A DNA stretch of 37,107 nt from Parvularculaceae bacterium (GTDB taxonomy: Bacteria > Pseudomonadota > Alphaproteobacteria > Caulobacterales > Parvularculaceae): NCBI GenBank assembly GCA_020446945.1, contig JAGRDS010000015.1, positions 10,811 to 47,917 of the forward strand, in the 5' to 3' direction. The notes under the pieces were generated by a model. That model had not been told where the DNA came from. It was given only the letters and a program-made list of their open reading frames with translations, and made no database searches. Positions 31,068-37,107 of the stretch are shown here, in pieces. The position numbers and the translations under genes are program-made. Numbering within the stretch: the stretch's first letter is position 1; every line of letters starts with the position of its first letter.

Positions 31068-32219
31068 TCAGGCGAAAGCCGGCGCATCCGCGAACGGATC
31101 GTCGAGACTGGCCGCCGGCCTTGTGAACCAGCGCGGCCCGTCGCCGGCGATGTGGAAGTGGTCTTCATGGCGCACGCCGAACTCGCCGGGAACGACGATC
31201 ATCGGCTCGTTCGAAAAGCACATGCCGATATCGAGCGGCGTTCGATCCCCTTTGACGAGGTTCGGCGCTTCGTGAATGTCGAGGCCGATGCCGTGCCCGG
31301 TCCGGTGCGGAAGGCCGGGAAGCGCGTAGCCGGGTCCGAAGCCGCGGCGTTCGAGTGAGCGGCGCGCGGCGGCGTCGACGCTTTCGCAAAGCGCGCCGCG
31401 CCGCGCCGCGTCGAATGCGGCGGCCTGCGCTTCTTTTTCGGCATCCCACGCGGCGCGGTATTTCAACGTCGCCTCGCCGAAAACGTAAGAGCGGGTGATG
31501 TCGGAATTATAGCCTTCGAATTCGCAGCCCGTGTCGATAAGGACCGCATCGCCGCCCTTCAGCGCGCGATCCGCTTCCGGTCCGTGCGGCAGCGACGTGT
31601 CCGATCCGAACGCGACGATGCAGAACGTGCTGGCGCCGCCGCCGAGCGTGCGGTGCGTTTCGTCGATATAGCGCGCGATTTCCGACGCCATGACGCCTTC
31701 GCGCAGGCGGTCGCGCGCGCGCCGCTGCGTTTCGAGCGTGATCGCCTTGGCGTGCTGCAAAAGCGCGATTTCGGCCGGCGATTTGCGCGCACGCAACGGC
31801 GCGATCAGCGGGATCGCATCAGCAAGATCGGCGTCGGCGATTTCACGGCGCAGCGCGCGATACATGAAAAGCGGCAAGTCGCCGTCGAGCGCGATCGTCG
31901 CGCCCGCCGCGCGGTCGGCGATCAATCGATAAGGATTTTCCTCTTCCTCCCAGGTCAGAAGTTCGCCCGGAACGCCGATGAGGCTTTCAACTTTCGTCCG
32001 CTCGAATCCCGGCCCGATATAATCAATACGGTCGGGAAGGATGAGCGCGCCGAGAAACCGCTCGGAAGCGCGCCACGAGACGCCGGTGAAGTAACGAAGG
32101 CTTGTGGTTGAGCCGAGCAGGACGGCGCCGACGCCCGCCTTGTCCATGCGGATGCGCAACGCGCCAAGGCGCTGGCGGCGTTCGTCAAGGCTGATCGATG
32201 GCGGTCGTGCGATTGTCAC
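31068..32219 (-). CDS. M24-family metallopeptidase (Xaa-Pro aminopeptidase-like)
   Basis: A 383-residue 'pita-bread' fold enzyme with an N-terminal creatinase-like domain (about 10-140). The five metal ligands are all visible: D229 (AVLIDTGC), D240 (NSDITRS), H309 (HRTGHGIGLDIHE), E338 (FSNEPM) and E352 (VRHEDHF). The family includes Xaa-Pro aminopeptidases, dipeptidases and creatinase; Xaa-Pro peptidase is the most probable role. It starts with GTG at 32219, preceded by GGGAAGAG, only six bases after the M23 peptidase stop, so it belongs to the long minus-strand run of genes. No signal peptide, so cytoplasmic. Confidence 0.9.
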   Translation of the reverse strand: MTIARPPSISLDERRQRLGALRIRMDKAGVGAVLLGSTTSLRYFTGVSWRASERFLGALILPDRIDYIGPGFERTKVESLIGVPGELLTWEEEENPYRLIADRAAGATIALDGDLPLFMYRALRREIADADLADAIPLIAPLRARKSPAEIALLQHAKAITLETQRRARDRLREGVMASEIARYIDETHRTLGGGASTFCIVAFGSDTSLPHGPEADRALKGGDAVLIDTGCEFEGYNSDITRSYVFGEATLKYRAAWDAEKEAQAAAFDAARRGALCESVDAAARRSLERRGFGPGYALPGLPHRTGHGIGLDIHEAPNLVKGDRTPLDIGMCFSNEPMIVVPGEFGVRHEDHFHIAGDGPRWFTRPAASLDDPFADAPAFA

Positions 32220-32225
32220 TGAAAT

Positions 32226-33164
32226 TCACTCTTCCCGCAATTTGCGATCGTAAGCGGCCACCAGCGTCATATACGGATTGACCTTGGTGAAAAGCGGTTC
32301 CGCGTCAGGCGTCTCGACATAGTTTTCGTACATCTCAAAATGCAGATGGGTTGTCGTCGGTACGGACGTTCCGTCGGACTTGAAGAAGTCGCTGGAGATT
32401 TTTCCGATGCGATCACCCTTCAATACGTTCTGGCCCTCGCTCACCGACAGCTCGCCCATATTGAGATGGAGGTAATTGTAAATCGTGCCGTCCGGCGTCT
32501 GGATCGTCACCCAGTGCCGGCGCACGTCGATAACGCGGCCGTCTTCGGCGGCGATCGCCCAGTGGACATTCCGCGCGCAGGTGTGCGGGCGAATGTCGAG
32601 CCCTTCATGGCCGCCGCCGGGGCAAAGCGGCTGGTTTCGGTCGCGCTTTTCGCAGAACGTATCCTGCCAGGGATAATCGTAATTGCGCGCGTCGCACTGG
32701 CCGCCTTCCATGCCGTTGACCGAACCGAGGCCGCCGCCATAGCGATAAACCTGGCTGTTGAGGAATGCGGGGTCTTCGGTCGGAAACCGGATGTTCTCGC
32801 GGTAAACGGTCTCATCGACGAAACCGGGACCGGAGCCGGGGAGCAAGTCGCCGGCGGGAAGATAGGAAAACGCCTTGCCGTCGGCATCGGTCAGCGCTTC
32901 GGCGTCTTCGGGTTCATCGGCGGGCGGCGTATCACCGGGCGGCGCATCACCGGGCGTCATGTCGTCAGGGGTCGCGTCGTCGCCAGTCGCGTCTTCAGGC
33001 GCCGCGTCATCCGCAGACGCGGCATCTGAGATCGGCGCGTCGCCTGCGGCCGGCGCGCCGCCGCGCCGATAATAGATTCCTGCAACGATCGCGATGATCA
33101 GAATAATTATCAGCAGCCAGCCGGCTGCATTGCCGCGTTGCGCCTGACGACCGGTTTTCATCAT
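32226..33164 (-). CDS. Membrane-anchored M23 peptidase (LytM-type)
   Basis: About 312 residues. A short basic N-terminus is followed by one membrane helix (about 15-32, WLLIIILIIAIVAGIYY) and a Pro/Asp/Ala-rich linker (35-90) with short repeats. The C-terminal domain is M23-like: GGGHEGLDIRP (H186, D190), WVTIQTPDGTIYNYLHL (H233) and TTTHLHFEMYE (H273, H275), so the metal and catalytic positions appear intact. Such enzymes cut peptidoglycan cross-bridges or act as regulators of other amidases. The start (33164, MMKTG) overlaps the stop of the upstream gene by four bases, so the two are translationally coupled. Confidence 0.88.
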   Translation of the reverse strand: MMKTGRQAQRGNAAGWLLIIILIIAIVAGIYYRRGGAPAAGDAPISDAASADDAAPEDATGDDATPDDMTPGDAPPGDTPPADEPEDAEALTDADGKAFSYLPAGDLLPGSGPGFVDETVYRENIRFPTEDPAFLNSQVYRYGGGLGSVNGMEGGQCDARNYDYPWQDTFCEKRDRNQPLCPGGGHEGLDIRPHTCARNVHWAIAAEDGRVIDVRRHWVTIQTPDGTIYNYLHLNMGELSVSEGQNVLKGDRIGKISSDFFKSDGTSVPTTTHLHFEMYENYVETPDAEPLFTKVNPYMTLVAAYDRKLREE

Positions 33165-33907
33165 TCGCCCTCCGCATCCGGATTGAGAAGCAGCAGGTTC
33201 GATGCGAGCCCGGTGATGTAATCGTCGCTGGCGCAGCGTTGGTCCGCCGGATCGTCGCACATGATGGAGAGCGCATAGCCGGCGCCGAACTTTGCAAAAC
33301 TGAGATCGGTGGAGCTATCGCTTCGCGTGATGACGTAGCGGGCGTCGATGCTGTCTAGCGTTCGCTGCTCCTTGCGCATCGCCGCGATCCGCATGCGCGC
33401 CGAGCGCAAATCGCCGACGACGATTTTCCGGCGTGCGCCGGACATGCGCATCGAAACGCCGTCCTCGACTTCCGCCGTCGCCGAGTAGGAAGCCCCAAGG
33501 CTGTAGACTTTCAGCGTCTGGGAAATGCGTCCGCCTTCGGGCGCGAGCAGCGGAAGGCGCGTCAGGTTCACTTCGCGCAGGACGACGCTTTTGAAGCGTT
33601 CGGCGGGCGCAGCGCGCAGGCCCGGCGGTCTTTTGACGACGGCGGTCACAGTCTGGCTCGCCCCCGCGTCGCGGCGCGCGGAGATAGCGAGCGCGGTGCG
33701 CATCTGCGTCCAGTTGATTTCGCTTTCTTCAATCGGGCGCGCCGGCAGGCCGATCGGCGGCGGCGCGAGGCGAGGGCGCGTCAACGCGCGCTCGCGAAGC
33801 GCGTCGTGCAATCTTGCGCCGGCTTCGGGATCATTCGTCTGGGCGCTGGCGATGACGGCGCCGGACGCTGAAAAAACCAGCGCCGCTGCAAAAACGAGAT
33901 TTTTCAT
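33161..33907 (-). CDS. Secreted protein of unknown function
   Basis: About 248 residues that I do not recognise. The first 22 residues are a signal peptide (MKNLVFAAALVFSASGAVIA, cleavage near ASA-Q). The mature part is beta-rich, has one possible disulfide near the C-terminus (IMCDDPADQRCASDDYI), and has a conserved-looking SYSATAEVEDGVSMRMSGAR. I chose the ATG at 33907, which gives the signal peptide. It lies between the OmpA-like stator gene (79-base gap) and the M23 peptidase (four-base overlap), which suggests a role in the same envelope process, perhaps as a regulator of the peptidase; this is inference. Confidence 0.78.
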   Translation of the reverse strand: MKNLVFAAALVFSASGAVIASAQTNDPEAGARLHDALRERALTRPRLAPPPIGLPARPIEESEINWTQMRTALAISARRDAGASQTVTAVVKRPPGLRAAPAERFKSVVLREVNLTRLPLLAPEGGRISQTLKVYSLGASYSATAEVEDGVSMRMSGARRKIVVGDLRSARMRIAAMRKEQRTLDSIDARYVITRSDSSTDLSFAKFGAGYALSIMCDDPADQRCASDDYITGLASNLLLLNPDAEGE

Positions 33908-33986
33908 CCCGCACCCCACTCTTCCGCGCCGCACCCCGTTACGGCGATTTCGATCCTAGCGTATCGGGCGCTTTGGCGTCCACAAT

Positions 33987-35015
33987 TCAGCGCGCATCCA
34001 GTTTGAATTCGATGCGCCTGTTTTGCGCCAGCGAACCCGCCGAATAACCGGCGACAAGCGGCCATTCGGCGCCGGACCCCGTCGCCATCAGCCGTTTTGC
34101 GGGAACGCCGCGCGATTTCAGGTAATCGACAACGGAGATTGCGCGCTGCGCGGAAAGTTCCAGATTGGATCTGTATACGGCCGCGCAGGACGGGCCCAGC
34201 GGCGCCGCATCGGCGTGGCCGTCGACGCGCAACACCCAGGGAACATCCGCCGGTATGTCATCCTTGATTTCAAGCAGTATCGTCGCAAGCTTGTTCAACT
34301 CAAGTTTTCCGGCCTCGCCGATCGTCGCCGAACATGAGCCGAAAAGGATATCGCTTTCAAAAACGAAACGGTCGCCGACGACTTTTATGTCCGTGCGATC
34401 GCCTAGCGCGGCGCGCAGGGCCTCGAAGAAGCGCGAGCGCACTTCCTGCAACTCCTGCACTTTTCGCGCGAGCGCCGCGTTCAATCGCTGCGACAGGTTT
34501 TCGATTTGCGCCTGCTGTTCGCGGTCTTTGGCCTCCGCCGCGTCGAGCGCTTCCTGAAGGCTTGCAAGCTGGCGGCGCAGCGCGGCGAGTTGGGCGTTCA
34601 ATGTCGCGATCTGCGATTTCTGCTCCTGCGTCAGCGCCTTTTCGGCGCCGAGCTCCTCGGCGGATGCGGCGACGGCGGCCTGGCTGGCCGCCAGCGCGGC
34701 GGCGGCGGCGGCGAGTTGATCGTCCTTTTCCGAGATTGTCGTTTCAAGCGCCAGGATCTGCGCGGCGAGGCGGTCTTTATCGGCCTGCGCGAGGCCGAGC
34801 TGTTCGGCGAGTTCGTTGATGCGCGCGGTCAGTCGCGCGAGTTCGGAATCCTTGGTTGCAAGTTCGTCCTTGACCGATGTCAGTTTCGTTCCGAGATAAA
34901 ACTGCGCGACGACGAATATCGAAAGGACGAACATCAGGACGAGCAGCAAGGTCGACAGGCCGTCGACGAAACCCGGCCAGATATTGGCCTCCGACGATCG
35001 GCGCCGCCGCGACAT
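33987..35015 (-). CDS. MotB/OmpA-like peptidoglycan-binding stator protein
   Basis: A 342-residue protein. A basic N-terminus precedes one membrane helix (about 19-41, LLLVLMFVLSIFVVAQF). FVDGLSTLLLVLM places D18 where the proton-carrying Asp sits in MotB, TolR and ExbD. Residues about 42-200 form a long Ala/Gln/Glu coiled coil. The C-terminal ~130 residues are an OmpA-type peptidoglycan-binding domain (WVLRVDGHADAAPLG; NLELSAQRAISVVDYLKSRG; NRRIEFKL). It follows the MotA-like gene by three bases. This suggests an ion-driven two-protein motor spanning the periplasm. It has no flagellar genes as neighbours, so it is not likely to be the flagellar stator. Confidence 0.88.
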   Translation of the reverse strand: MSRRRRSSEANIWPGFVDGLSTLLLVLMFVLSIFVVAQFYLGTKLTSVKDELATKDSELARLTARINELAEQLGLAQADKDRLAAQILALETTISEKDDQLAAAAAALAASQAAVAASAEELGAEKALTQEQKSQIATLNAQLAALRRQLASLQEALDAAEAKDREQQAQIENLSQRLNAALARKVQELQEVRSRFFEALRAALGDRTDIKVVGDRFVFESDILFGSCSATIGEAGKLELNKLATILLEIKDDIPADVPWVLRVDGHADAAPLGPSCAAVYRSNLELSAQRAISVVDYLKSRGVPAKRLMATGSGAEWPLVAGYSAGSLAQNRRIEFKLDAR

Positions 35016-35018
35016 CGC

Positions 35019-35948
35019 CTACTCCCCGCCGCGCCGGATGATCGAGCGGTTCAGGGCGCGAATTTCGTCTTTCAATTCGCCGATCTCATGGGCTTGCGCC
35101 TTGATCATCGCCTCGGCGCCGGCGGCGATCGCCGCCTCCAGCGAATAGAACGCATCGCCGTCATCGGCGCTCATCGTCGTTTTGCCCGGCGCGCCGGCGC
35201 GCGTGTCCGTCATGCCGGAAAGCCAGTCTTCAAGATCGGTGTAAAAGCGCCCCTGCGCCTGGCTCGACTGAAGGTCGAGGAAACCGACGACGAGCGAGCC
35301 GGAAAGGCCGAACAGCGAAGACGAGAATGCGGTGCCCATGCCGGAGAGCGGGGCTTTCAGATTGGTGATCAGTTGCGTGATCGCGGTTTCGGGGTCGCCG
35401 CCCGTGACGCCGAGCCCGCTGATCGTTTCAACGACGCCGTTGACGGTCTCGATCAGCCCCCAGAAGGTTCCAAGCAGGCCGAGGAATACGAGAAGGTGGC
35501 CGATATAGCGCCCCATCTCGCGCCCCTCATCCATCCGTGTGCCGATGGAATCGAGAATGGCGCGTGTTGATTCCGGCGTCAGCCGCCCGCCGCGTTCATC
35601 CGCATCGAGAAGAAGTTTCACCATGGCGCCGATCAGCATCGGCGGGCGCGGCAGGCGCGAGCGGCGCGCATCGACCGTTTCGCGAAACGCCTCGACCCAG
35701 CGGATCGCCGGCGAGATGACGCCCGCCTGCCGCAGATTATAAATGATCCCGATCGAGAGAACGCCGAGGATGAGGCCGTTCAGCGCCGGATTGGCGTTGA
35801 ATGCGTCGACGAGAATATTCGACGGCGCAGGGCTCCAGGGGGACATGTAATAGACGACCGCGCTCGCCGCGATCAGGAACAGGAGCATATTGAGAACGTA
35901 CTGGCCGGGCCTGGTGAACCGAACCGACCGCTCCAGCAAACGCGACAT
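35019..35948 (-). CDS. MotA/TolQ/ExbB-like proton channel protein
   Basis: A 309-residue membrane protein with about four helices (roughly 18-38, 54-72, 146-168 and 205-228). GHLLVFLGLLGTFWGLIETV and GMGTAFSSSLFGLSGSLVVG are the two conserved helices of the MotA/TolQ/ExbB family that surround the partner's Asp-bearing helix. Unlike ZorA, it lacks a long cytoplasmic tail. It starts an apparent operon: the partner OmpA-like gene follows three bases later, then the secreted unknown and the M23 peptidase. It probably energises a change in the envelope with the proton motive force; the target is unknown. Confidence 0.88.
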   Translation of the reverse strand: MSRLLERSVRFTRPGQYVLNMLLFLIAASAVVYYMSPWSPAPSNILVDAFNANPALNGLILGVLSIGIIYNLRQAGVISPAIRWVEAFRETVDARRSRLPRPPMLIGAMVKLLLDADERGGRLTPESTRAILDSIGTRMDEGREMGRYIGHLLVFLGLLGTFWGLIETVNGVVETISGLGVTGGDPETAITQLITNLKAPLSGMGTAFSSSLFGLSGSLVVGFLDLQSSQAQGRFYTDLEDWLSGMTDTRAGAPGKTTMSADDGDAFYSLEAAIAAGAEAMIKAQAHEIGELKDEIRALNRSIIRRGGE

Positions 35949-36178
35949 TTCCTAACCCCTCCGACCCGTTGCCCGACCCATGCAAGATCAGGGCAGCCTA
36001 GGGCGTCGGGAGGGTTTCGTGAATGCGCGCGGAGAAGAATCGCTGCGCCCCGTCGCCCGATCGACACGCTTTTCTTTCGGATCGGCGGGTTTCCCCTCCG
36101 GTTCTGCGGGCGGGCGTGGCATCGCACCAAGTGCGCATTCCAGAAATTACGCCGCCATTTCGAAGAAGAAACTAAAGC

Positions 36179-36215
36179 TGCGCAAAAAATGCGCAATTTG
36201 CGCAAACATTGCGCT
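36179..36215. promoter_or_regulatory. Four helically spaced TGCGCA-type sites
   Basis: TGCGCA starts at 36179, 36190 and 36199, with TGCGCT at 36210; the spacings are 11, 9 and 11 bases, about one DNA turn each. The third is part of a perfect TTGCGCAA palindrome. They end eight bases before the -35 box at 36223, where an activator or repressor array would be expected. The binding protein is unknown. Confidence 0.6.
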
Positions 36216-36222
36216 TTTTCTG

Positions 36223-36250
36223 TTGACACGCCGCTCGAACATGACAGAAT
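36223..36250 (+). promoter_or_regulatory. Probable promoter of the small secreted gene
   Basis: A perfect TTGACA (36223-36228) is followed after 16 bases by CAGAAT (36245-36250), a moderate -10. It lies about 70 bases upstream of the ATG at 36318. A 6+4+6 dyad (GATGACGCGTGTCATC, 36273-36288) lies downstream of it, where a repressor could act. Confidence 0.55.
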
Positions 36251-36317
36251 GATGACAACTTAAACACGAATTGATGACGCGTGTCATCTGATTGTCATAA
36301 AAGAAGGGTCGAAAGCC

Positions 36318-36668
36318 ATGTTCAAAGCCGTCACCGTTCTCGCCGCCGGCGCCGCCTCTCTTTTCGCTGTTTCGTTCGCGGGCGACATCGCCGCCTGTCC
36401 GGACGAATATCCGATCATGGCGACCGAATATGTGGAAAGCAGCCTCATCGACGCGCGCGGCGCGCGGGTCCAGATCGTCAGCGAACCCTACAGGGTTTCC
36501 GCCGATGTTTCCGGCTATGACGACCTTCAGGGCTGGGGCGTCGATGTTCGCGTGCGTTCGCGCCTGCCGGGCGGGCGGTACAGCGATTTCGTCGGCTATA
36601 CGGTCATTTTCGTGAATGGCGAGCCTGTGGCGCTTTGCGATGATGCGAGCGAACTGACCCGCGTTTAA
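36318..36668 (+). CDS. Small secreted protein of unknown function
   Basis: A 116-residue protein with a signal peptide (residues 1-26, FKAVTVLAAGAASLFAVSFA). The mature ~90 residues contain two Cys (AACPDEYP near the N-terminus and VALCDDASE near the C-terminus) that could form one disulfide, and a beta-rich core (RVQIVSEPYRVSADVSGYDD; VDVRVRSRLPGGRYSDFVGY). I do not recognise the family. The gene is isolated: an elaborate promoter region precedes it and a strong terminator follows at 36704-36731. Regulated, possibly abundant expression is inferred from this. Confidence 0.78.
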   Translation: MFKAVTVLAAGAASLFAVSFAGDIAACPDEYPIMATEYVESSLIDARGARVQIVSEPYRVSADVSGYDDLQGWGVDVRVRSRLPGGRYSDFVGYTVIFVNGEPVALCDDASELTRV

Positions 36669-36703
36669 CGGCCGGCCGGACCGCCGGTCTGGGCGAAACA
36701 GCA

Positions 36704-36731
36704 AAAACGCCGCCCCGACGGGCGGCGTTTT
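36704..36731. terminator. Intrinsic terminator, possibly bidirectional
   Basis: AAAACGCCGCCC and GGGCGGCGTTTT form a 12-base perfect stem with the 4-base loop CGAC, ending in TTTT on the plus strand. It lies 36 bases after the stop at 36668 and separates this gene from typA. Confidence 0.9.
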
Positions 36732-36833
36732 CGTTTGCGTCTCATCTTTTGCACTTGCGCTTTTTCCGGAAAAGGGCCACCTGACGCGCCTCTCCCGCAC
36801 CGCAGCAAGGCGATCATCGCAGCAAGGCAATCC

Positions 36834-37107
36834 ATGTCCGCCCCGCACGCAAATTTGCGCAATATCGCGATCATCGCGCATGTCGATCACGGCAAAACGA
36901 CGCTTGTCGATGCGCTCCTGCGTCAATCCGGGACCGTTCGCGCCAATACGGAAATGGCTGAACGGGCGATGGATTCAAACGATATCGAACGAGAGCGCGG
37001 CATAACCATTCTCGCCAAATGCACGAGCGTCGTTTGGGAAAAAGGCGAGGCGCCGGTCCGGATCAATATCGTCGACACGCCCGGACACGCCGATTTCGGC
37101 GGCGAGG
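36834..37107 (+). CDS. typA: Ribosome-associated translational GTPase TypA/BipA, partial
   Basis: The N-terminal 91 residues of the GTPase that binds ribosomes and acts in assembly and stress-dependent translation. The start reads [20 protein letters not shown], with the P-loop [29 protein letters not shown] carries the switch I region, and [14 protein letters not shown] carries the G3 DTPGH motif. The [21 protein letters not shown] and MDSNDIE patterns separate TypA from EF-G and LepA. The ATG at 36834 is preceded by AGCAAGG. The reading frame runs off the right edge without a stop, so the rest of the GTPase domain and the ribosome-binding domains are outside the window. Confidence 0.96.
   Translation, partial: MSAPHANLRNIAIIAHVDHGKTTLVDALLRQSGTVRANTEMAERAMDSNDIERERGITILAKCTSVVWEKGEAPVRINIVDTPGHADFGGE

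Larger units (their letters stand above)
35949..36317. other. Divergent promoter region between the MotA-like operon and the small secreted gene
   Basis: This 369-base region holds no gene that I can support. Its right third is AT-richer than the surroundings and contains four TGCGCA-type sites (36179-36215), a sigma-70-like -35 (36223-36228), and several TGACA/TGTCA half-sites. The left part (35949-36160) shows nothing specific. Confidence 0.55.

Noticed and set aside
33987..35948. Zorya anti-phage system (ZorA/ZorB-like pair)
   Set aside because: The MotA-like and OmpA-like proteins resemble ZorA and ZorB in general, but the MotA-like protein lacks the long cytoplasmic tail, and no ZorC, ZorD or ZorE gene is present. 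The neighbours are peptidases and metabolic enzymes.

Overview
The window is high-GC proteobacterial chromosome, most likely from an alphaproteobacterium of the Caulobacterales/Hyphomonadales/Parvularculales kind. This is inferred from the PodJ-like polar coiled-coil/Sel1 protein, the MotA-like plus OmpA-like pair, the many acyl-CoA, GST and MAPEG genes, and the codon use. No species can be named from sequence alone. I see no tRNA, rRNA, CRISPR array, insertion sequence or prophage. Most genes are chromosomal housekeeping or catabolic genes; about 35 protein genes are supported, and the two at the edges are cut.

Layout. (1) 1-3156: leucine catabolism. mccB (cut at the left edge, minus strand) is divergent from isovaleryl-CoA dehydrogenase, which is followed with no gap by a GntR/FadR-type regulator; a perfect FadR-class palindrome lies in the shared promoter. 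(2) 3376-5784: AraC-family regulator, secreted YHS protein, VOC protein, MAPEG protein. (3) 9704-5781 (minus): DUF3429 membrane protein, D-amino-acid-deacylase-type amidohydrolase, iron-dependent alcohol dehydrogenase and thioesterase, probably one operon. (4) 12636-9835 (minus): PodJ-like protein with its own terminator. (5) 13019-14809: large DmdC-type acyl-CoA dehydrogenase. (6) 16866-15009 (minus): DNA cytosine methyltransferase, Vsr mismatch endonuclease and a small GNAT protein. (7) 17029-20257: secreted TPR protein, a serine protease without a recognisable signal peptide but with a long acidic/cationic N-terminal region, and a protein made of two beta-sandwich repeats. (8) 22091-20269 (minus): kynB-kynU, divergent from a secreted MBL-fold hydrolase. 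(9) 23914-26009: dimethylargininase overlapping an APC-family permease. (10) 26012-28942: cytochrome P460-like lipoprotein divergent from a LysR regulator, then an HxlR regulator divergent from a glutathione S-transferase, with a perfect inverted repeat between the last two. (11) 28943-29394: low-complexity intergenic DNA with a GGGTCT hexamer array, upstream of a DUF2306 membrane protein. (12) 35948-29836 (minus): MotA/ExbB-like channel, MotB/OmpA-like stator partner, secreted unknown, membrane-anchored M23 peptidase, M24 peptidase, and L-lactate-dehydrogenase-type flavoenzyme. (13) 36318 to the right end: small secreted unknown behind a repeat-rich promoter, a terminator, then typA/bipA cut at the right edge.

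The most promising places for something not yet described are the energised envelope module (MotA-like, OmpA-like, secreted unknown, M23 peptidase), the signal-less protease with its beta-sandwich partner, the FadR-type control of leucine breakdown, and three compact regulatory regions (near 1178, 28220 and 36179). All functional linkage between neighbours is inference from gene order, spacing and overlap.
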